64,000 bases of DNA from Symsagittifera roscoffensis (taxonomy: Eukaryota; Xenacoelomorpha; Acoela; Convolutidae), in contig NC_087062.1 in NCBI RefSeq assembly GCF_963678635.1, positions 11,886,670-11,950,669 on the forward strand, in the 5' to 3' direction. Position 1 is the stretch's first letter. Each line of letters opens with the position of its first letter. Shown here one piece after another: positions 58,301-64,000 of this stretch. Position numbers and translations under genes: made by a program. Below the pieces are notes generated by a model. That model made no database searches and was not told the DNA's origin. It was given only the letters and a program-made list of their open reading frames with translations.

Positions 58301-61300
58301 CTACTGCGAAAAACTGAGTGAGTAAAATTTACAGTCTACAAAATTTCTTCACTGACGCACGCCAATTATGAGTCTACATAATTGCTAAGTGACGCAACCC
58401 AATTATGACGCATTGGCAGTACCGGTCAATTTGAAAAAACGAAGAAATTTATCAACTAACATGCATCAATTTAAAGAGTGGACGCATTTTAACTAGTACA
58501 TGAAAAAGTTCATCCGACCCTGCCCAGCTTCGAACCCTCTTATTTTGCTGCAGGTCTTCTTCCCTACCTCTACGCTACAGATCCATGATAACTTGAAGCT
58601 AAAGTGATATTTGTAATATAATAGTCTGTGTTAATATCCTTAGCATTGGCTGTACCTAATAGCTGGTTATTGATAAAAATGAAGTTTCAAAATGAACACA
58701 TTTTGTCGCAACAATATTTGCGGCTTAGGTTGGAAACACAAAGAGTTCATACTATCACACAAGCTTTGCTTGTGTAAAGAACAAAAACAACAATTTTAAT
58801 AAATATAACTAGTAAACATATGCGTAGCTAACCCATTGCATTTGGTCTGTGACTTCTTCCATTCCCGTGCCAAGCGACGGGTGGCAAAGGCTCCGACTGT
58901 TTTCTATACGTCATCAAATACCTCTGATTCGACGTCAATGCAGCCGAGTGTCGTTTCCTGACTCCTTGATCATAACCTCCTCCTCTTTCGTCTCCATTAT
59001 TGTTCGCTGCTGCTGCTGCAACAGTGGATTCGACATTGCTGACGGAGTGTCCGTGGTACAACTCAGGAGTGCTGATGAACATCTTCTTCGAGTAGAAGTT
59101 GGAGTACATGGGCTGAGGGTGGAAATGCGTCTGTTGCAACATAGGATCCTCCTAGAAAACCAATTAGTTGGATAAATAAAAAAACATGTCCACAACAATA
59201 TAATTCTGACTCTGATACATAACATCAGGTCCACCTTATAACAATTATTTCTCGCAAACACAAGCCGATATAAGACTAATGCAGCAAAAGTAAACCAGAT
59301 GCTATTGCTGCAATAGTGTGGCCAAATAAATGAGAACTTTTATTTGCGACTCGGATTGGAAAAACAGAGTTCAACACTAGTCGATTCAGAAGCTCTTGTT
59401 ATACTTGCCGCCAAAAAGATCTTTTTACTCATTCCACCAAACACAAGTGAACAACGCATCATTTTCCTGTTGAATGATTTGCACAAATTACGCGTTAACA
59501 TTCTTATTTAATTTGAACTAATCAGATTTCAGCATTTGATTTTTTTTTTTTCAAAACAACCCACAAAAATATAGATGAAAGCCGTTAAAAACCAAAAAAA
59601 ATTTAAGACACGAAGAAATTGATCTAACACAAAACTTCCTATCATTGTCTTTATTTTGCAAAATGAACTCCTTTCAAAAAAACACGCCAAGAAGGTAGAC
59701 AAATTAATGTTAGGCAGCGAAACAAAAAGCGGTAACAAGACCGACAATTCTTTGAGCATACACACGTTGCGCCGAAAAAAAGCAGTTTTCATTTTTTTAA
59801 AAAAAACTTGAAAAGTCAAGAAACTTTTGAGGCACCTTCCCCCTCAAATCAACGAGATAAAAATAATTTGCTTCCCACAAACGACTCAAAAAGAGCCCGC
59901 AAACCCGATGTATTATAAGCCGATAAAAAGATAGAAACAAAAACATGATATTCTGAAATGAAAGTAGGTATATCTACAACCAACACAAAAAAAATCGAAT
60001 ATAACAAGCATTTAAAATGAAGACAAGCTCCAAATTTTTCTGCTAGCTGACAAAAATGCAGATTTGGAGATGACCACCAATTTCAATTATCCTGTGACAA
60101 ATTATTTATGGGAACGAAAGGCTCGAACCCGGCTGAAACAAACACATCTGCTGATTCCAAGGGTAATCATAGCAACAGAAGGCTGGAAAAGTTTGAAAGA
60201 ACAAGAACCCGAAAAAAATTCTAACTGTTGAACAATTTTCAATTCCCGCATTTCAAAAAAAATTTTTCAAGGCTCTTTGAATTTTAAAAACACAATGATT
60301 GACACTTTTGTGATGAAATTGAATTGACCCAATTTAAGAAATTTAGAGCAATAGGTAAACTTTTATTCTACTGAGAAATCTAAATATAGGCGAAGCGGAG
60401 CGATTCGTATATTTTCAAGGCAATTAGTGTTTTTTCAATTAAATCTGATTTGGAATTTTTCCAGAAAATGATCAAGCTTCCAAAAAACACCAAAAGGTCA
60501 AAATTTGGACATTTGCTAAAACCAAAACTAATTTTCTATCAAAAGTTTTGTATAACTCCCTATGTAATTGATATCCCCAAAACAAACTCTTGTAATTGAA
60601 TCTTGGCTTTTTATGACAATTTCCCCGAAAAAGAAAAGAATCCAAAAAAAATCAGTCAAAAAATCCTCCTACTAAAATTCATAGGTCACTAAAGGTCATA
60701 GAACGCCCGGTGAAGTAGAGATGAGACAGGTGTATTATTTAAGCACACAAGGGAATAAAATCGCCAAACTTTCACTTTTTTGGAAATTGGCACACTAAAT
60801 CGAGAAAAACTGAAATTTCTGGGAACAGGGAACTGCAAAAAAAAATCCATAAGCGTCTCAAAAAAAGAAAAATCACATAAATTTTCATATTATCTACTTT
60901 TTATCAAACAGGAAATAGCCAGTAACAAGTCAGATACAAAAAGATAATGCGATGGAGCAAAAGTTTCCCAGACACATAAAAAGCAAAGGCCAAAAATAAT
61001 GAGCACATTTATCTGCGACTTAGTTTGGAAGAAATGTGGCTGCAGTAATGACACTACGAAAAAAAATTTCTTTGACCATCCATACTGAAACAGACGAAAT
61101 CATTTAAAAACGAGCCTTAAAATGAGGCATCATAAATTGTCTAGGCCGATTTAACAAAAGGCAAACTCGTTTAAACGAAAAAAGTTGCTAAATTTACAAA
61201 CTATAAGAGAAATTTCAGTTTAGTAAAAACTGTTTGAATCAAAAACTAAAAAAAAAAGTGAAGCGAGGCTGCGCAACACTTGCGATACAATCAAAACATT

Positions 61301-63173
61301 GCATTACGGAGCTAACTGTTTAACTTTTAGCGGATGATTTTGAATTGAACAAAAAAGTGCATTAACACCTTAATGCATTCCAAAATGCATTAATATGTAT
61401 GAATGCATTTCTCTAGTTATTAGAACATTAAAACTTTTGACAGAAAATCGTCAAAACAAAAAACATCACAACCAATATAAATGAAAGTCACATCGCTCTT
61501 TTACACTTAAAATCTGACAAAAAACACTCGTATTCAAGTATTCTAAACGATACACAAATCGTTCTAGTCCTCCAAAAACACTATGATTCATGACACGAGT
61601 CATGGCAGTTTTCATTCCAGTTTTTCATACCATCAAAAAATGAGCCGGTTCTTGTAAAATCGGTTCATGATTTTTATTTCGAGTGAATGAAGGAATAAAG
61701 TTACTAAGAGCTGAGTATACTCAAAATATCAACTTGTAGGACCCACTCAAGTTCCAAAACCGAAAATGATCAGCTTATTGATACACTTGAAAAGCACAGC
61801 ACAGTCACGACAAAAGTTGACAAACCAAATAGCAAATAGAAAAAGCAAATAGAAAAAAACTTGCCAATCATGCCCGCACCCAGGAAATTTGTAACGCCAC
61901 GAGCGAAAAATCATTTTTTGTGAACTGGAAATATAGAAAATCCTCCGTCTCTTAATAAAAAAGCAGAAGCAAAAAAAATCGCTGCTTTTATCTCATTGAA
62001 CAAATAACTAAATTGGGTCCAAAAACTATTTACGAAAACAGTCATCTCCTAGCACTTGCATTAAGAGAAAACGATGACCAGGTATCTCCTATGGTGTAAT
62101 AGTGCAAGCAAATTAGAACGAGTTGCGAACAAACAAAAATTACATTCAATTCACACTAAAATAACACTGAGCGAAACTAAAAGCACAACACTTGCAAAAT
62201 CTTTGACTTTTTCCTCATCTATTTTTATTACCTGATGCGTGTTTCGATATTCTCTAGCTGGAGATGTCGCTTCCGTTTGTCTATTGCAATGTTGACAGCT
62301 TGGTCGGCGAAGTTGTTCACTCCCAGGACGGTTACGTTCTTGGTCGTATCCATGAGCTCCACGAGAAGTTGGGCCGTTTGAAAACACGTGACCCTGGCAG
62401 GGACAGTTGCCGTTTATATTAAGCTCAGGAGAGCTAAAAGTATAGAAACTTTCAGAAGATGAAGTTAATGATGGAACAATATCTATGAACAAAAAGTCGA
62501 TCTTTGTCATCTAGTCAATATTGCTCTGAGCGGCTTCACAAAACCTTAAAAAATTTAGTAAAAAGTGGCATCAAAAACCCTTTAACTGCGTTTCGAATTT
62601 TTTGGAAATAACAAGAAAAAACAAATTTATTGGTCGTCAAAACTGTCAAATGAAAATCTCTTCCGTAGAAATCAGTTCTTACCTCACTGCGTGATGGAGC
62701 GGCGACTCGTGAGGTGACATTGACGACGAATGTTCCTCTCTGTTTCTACTGAACGATAGCGAAGTATTTCTATTTACAGTTGACTGCTGAACGCCTGCCG
62801 AATGAGCGCCACAATGCAAACATCCACCCATTGTGATTTCTCGCCTTTCACCCTCCCGTTGCTCCTCTCCTAAGGCCGCTAGGTTATCGAAGTAGTTGTA
62901 GCGATTCGAGTCTACATTCAGCGGATTATTAACCGAAGAATGCCTATCGTGTTGGATCACGTGACGTGGTGGTGTTCTGCGTCCATAGTCTCGCGCGTTT
63001 ATGTAGTGTCCACCAAAAAATTGTGGATATTCGCTGGTCGAAATGTTTGGATAACTAGACACCAAAAGTCTGTTGTGGTTCTCATATAAGGCGTTCATAC
63101 TTCCATAGTCTAGCTGTGTTCTCTGTTGGAACAAAGGTCTGTTTGCCATAAAATGATCGTAAGAAGGTATTTG
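52348..63173 (-). CDS. Receptor-type protein tyrosine phosphatase-like, probable pseudophosphatase, 3' part
   Basis: Seven exons on the minus strand, all with matching phases: 63173-62683, 62433-62232, 59151-58833, 57151-56473, 53542-53269, 53110-52938, 52597-52348 (stop TAA at 52348-52350). That is 795 residues plus any 5' exons beyond the window. Residues 1 to about 500 are polar, histidine/serine/asparagine-rich and look disordered. One PTP domain follows (about 505-795): NRNRF, YINASW, STQNPLD, DFWQMVWE. The WPD loop reads LQFLELPLL, without the general-acid aspartate. The signature reads HCATGSGGSG: the cysteine and flanking glycines remain but the arginine is glycine. Two proline-rich insertions lie before CARYKP and after the WPD position. 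By established PTP mechanism it should not hydrolyse phosphotyrosine. DFWQMVWE occurs in the IA-2/PTPRN group, but I cannot assign an ortholog. Transmembrane and extracellular parts are not seen. Confidence 0.88.
52714..52823. repeat. Dispersed repeat R3, copy 2
   Basis: Matches 49973-50088: GAGAACCGCTGTTG, ACATGCATTTTT, then a GTTGCATCACCCTTCAGCAACG stretch. It lies in the intron between the last two phosphatase exons. Confidence 0.6.
54003..54320. repeat. Dispersed repeat family R1, copy 3
   Basis: Starts near GCCAACAGACAATTGGAAAA, includes AATTCATTCACGTTTTTCGTG and a GATCGATAG block, and ends near TTCCTTCCCTTC. In a phosphatase intron. Confidence 0.65.
55553..55625 (-). repeat. tRNA-like SINE head
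   Basis: On the minus strand a B box AGGTTCGTGTC follows a TGGTCTGGAGATAACG stretch that can serve as an A box, with roughly tRNA spacing. It does not fold into a clean cloverleaf, so a tRNA-derived SINE is likelier than a tRNA gene. Confidence 0.5.
55956..56038 (-). repeat. tRNA-like SINE head
   Basis: On the minus strand an A-box-like TGGAGTAGAGG is followed, after about 40 bp, by a good B box GGTTCGAATCC and then GGCCGGGCCC. The rest of the cloverleaf is degenerate. In a phosphatase intron, same strand as the other tRNA-like repeats and as the gene. Confidence 0.55.
57608..58777 (-). repeat. Tandem pair of about 585-bp SINE-containing repeats
   Basis: 57608-58190 and 58193-58777 match throughout: GAAGTTGCACTTCGCATAC, GAGTCTACATAATTGCTAAG, then a tRNA-like head on the minus strand (57934-58002 and 58517-58588), then TTGCG/CACTTAGGTTGGAAA and an inverted ACAAGCTNTGCTTGTGTAA end. 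The head has an A box TAGCGTAGATG and a B box GGTTCGAACCT (first copy). The unit is a tRNA-derived SINE, perhaps composite. Parts of it (the TTGGAAA end and the TTCGCA hairpin) recur elsewhere in the window. Confidence 0.8.
60186..60385. repeat. Dispersed repeat family R1, diverged copy 4
   Basis: Contains TTGACACTTTTGTGATGAAA followed by a TTGACCCAATTTAAGAAA block, as in the other copies. The left part is weak. In a phosphatase intron; a truncated antisense tRNA B box (GGCTCGAACCCGG at about 60120) lies just before it. Confidence 0.5.
60386..62231. other. Phosphatase intron, remainder
   Basis: AT-rich intron sequence. AATGCATT words repeat at about 61370-61410 and can pair with themselves. 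A hairpin-type GAAGCG repeat word near 61260 belongs to the dispersed families above. No exon with motif support on either strand. Confidence 0.45.
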
Positions 63174-64000
63174 CTGAAACAGGAAAAAAACTGCGAAACT
63201 TAGCGGAGATATCATATCTGATATCGAGTTTCATCTAGTTTTACAACGATCATTTGTGTAAGAAGCGTTCATTAATCGATCAGAAGGATCGAAACTCTAA
63301 AAAAAAACATTGATTTATTTGTAAATTATTTTTGTAAGATTAAATAACAGACAACAGAGTTGGAAAAGAGTAAATGAACGCAAGTAAACAGAAAACACTG
63401 ACTTTTTTTTGAAAAAATTCAAAAATTAACAAAATTTGAGAGAACTGGATCAATAGATAAAATTTTTATTTCGCGTGAAAGTAGTTCAAACCAATTCAAA
63501 CTAAATTGATTTTTTTTTTTGAGAATGGATTATCAAAAATTGCTTCCTCTCTTTAACAATGACTCAGCAATAAATTTTCTGAAACAAAAAGTCTTCTAAA
63601 AAATTCTTGTCTGTTAACTGCTTGTCAGACTCCTCAAAACTGGACAAGTTATCACAAAACCAAAGACGGATTTAGCTGGAGATGCTAAAATCGGAAGTGT
63701 CGTCGATTTAAACGATAAAATCAATTCGAAAATAGTTTAAACGATAAAATCAATTCGAAAATAGAGACAGAGAGAGAGAGAGAGAGCAATTGTCGACGCT
63801 TTTACCCCACTCCGAGAAATTTGCCGGCAACATCTCGATAACCCAACTGAGCTTGGCTGACCAGGAATTGCGCTCAAAACCGACCTATACAGGTTTTTCA
63901 AATTGGGTTTTTGAAATTTCGGCCTATATAGGTTTTTTTGAAATTCCGCAGCAACCTATATGGGTTTTTGAAATTGTGGATACCAGCTATAAACCGTCAA
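63174..64000. other. Right edge: no gene recognised, short tandem repeats
   Basis: Upstream intron or 5' region of the phosphatase-like gene. It holds an R1 copy at about 63345-63500, a direct repeat of a 29-bp TTTAAACGATAAAATCAATTC-type unit at about 63706-63763, a (GA)n run at about 63769-63786, and three spaced CCTATANNGGTTTTT words at about 63884-63970. A further exon could be missed if it is short. Confidence 0.45.

Overview
The window is nuclear DNA from an animal. It is AT-rich and intron-bearing, and it carries a metazoan-type beta-tubulin gene (introns after codon 19 and inside codon 93), two paralogous arylacetamide-deacetylase/NCEH1-type hydrolase genes, and the C-terminal part of a receptor-type protein tyrosine phosphatase. 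I cannot name the species or phylum from sequence alone. Much of the window is transposon-derived.

Layout. 1-3310: no recognisable gene, a 245-bp tandem duplication, then a 1.15-kb polypurine satellite. 4185-5064 (+): the last two exons of a first hydrolase paralog. 6025-26060: a decayed MULE transposase region into which an 18.9-kb LTR retroelement (7023-25888) has inserted, with identical-looking 410-bp LTRs and a 4-bp target duplication. 27295-34666 (+): a complete second hydrolase gene in five exons, whose last intron is filled by a palindromic element, a mariner-like MITE and a 1.78-kb tandem duplication of both. 36095-37970 (-): a decayed Jockey-like non-LTR retrotransposon. 40859-41940 (-): a decayed FLYWCH/MULE transposase. 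42924-44631 (-): a complete beta-tubulin gene. 48903-49631: a second copy of the mariner-like MITE. 52348-63173 (-): seven 3' exons of a tyrosine phosphatase-like gene, with SINE-like and other dispersed repeats in its introns.

The most unusual object is the LTR retroelement. Besides a Ty3/gypsy gag-protease-RT-RNase H-integrase region and an envelope-like glycoprotein, it has a basic 155-codon ORF before gag, two short hydrophobic ORFs, a 379-codon open frame with no ATG, and a 600-residue ORF after env that ends exactly at a consensus splice donor and continues in frame past a 79-bp intron. Several ORFs overlap head-to-tail by 4 to 26 nt. Frame breaks in integrase and env mean this copy as read is not intact, although its LTRs look identical.

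The host genes look ordinary apart from two points. The tyrosine phosphatase domain lacks both the WPD aspartate and the signature arginine, so it should be a pseudophosphatase. The complete hydrolase gene uses one GC-AG intron. Exon boundaries were set by hand from splice signals, reading phase and conserved protein motifs.
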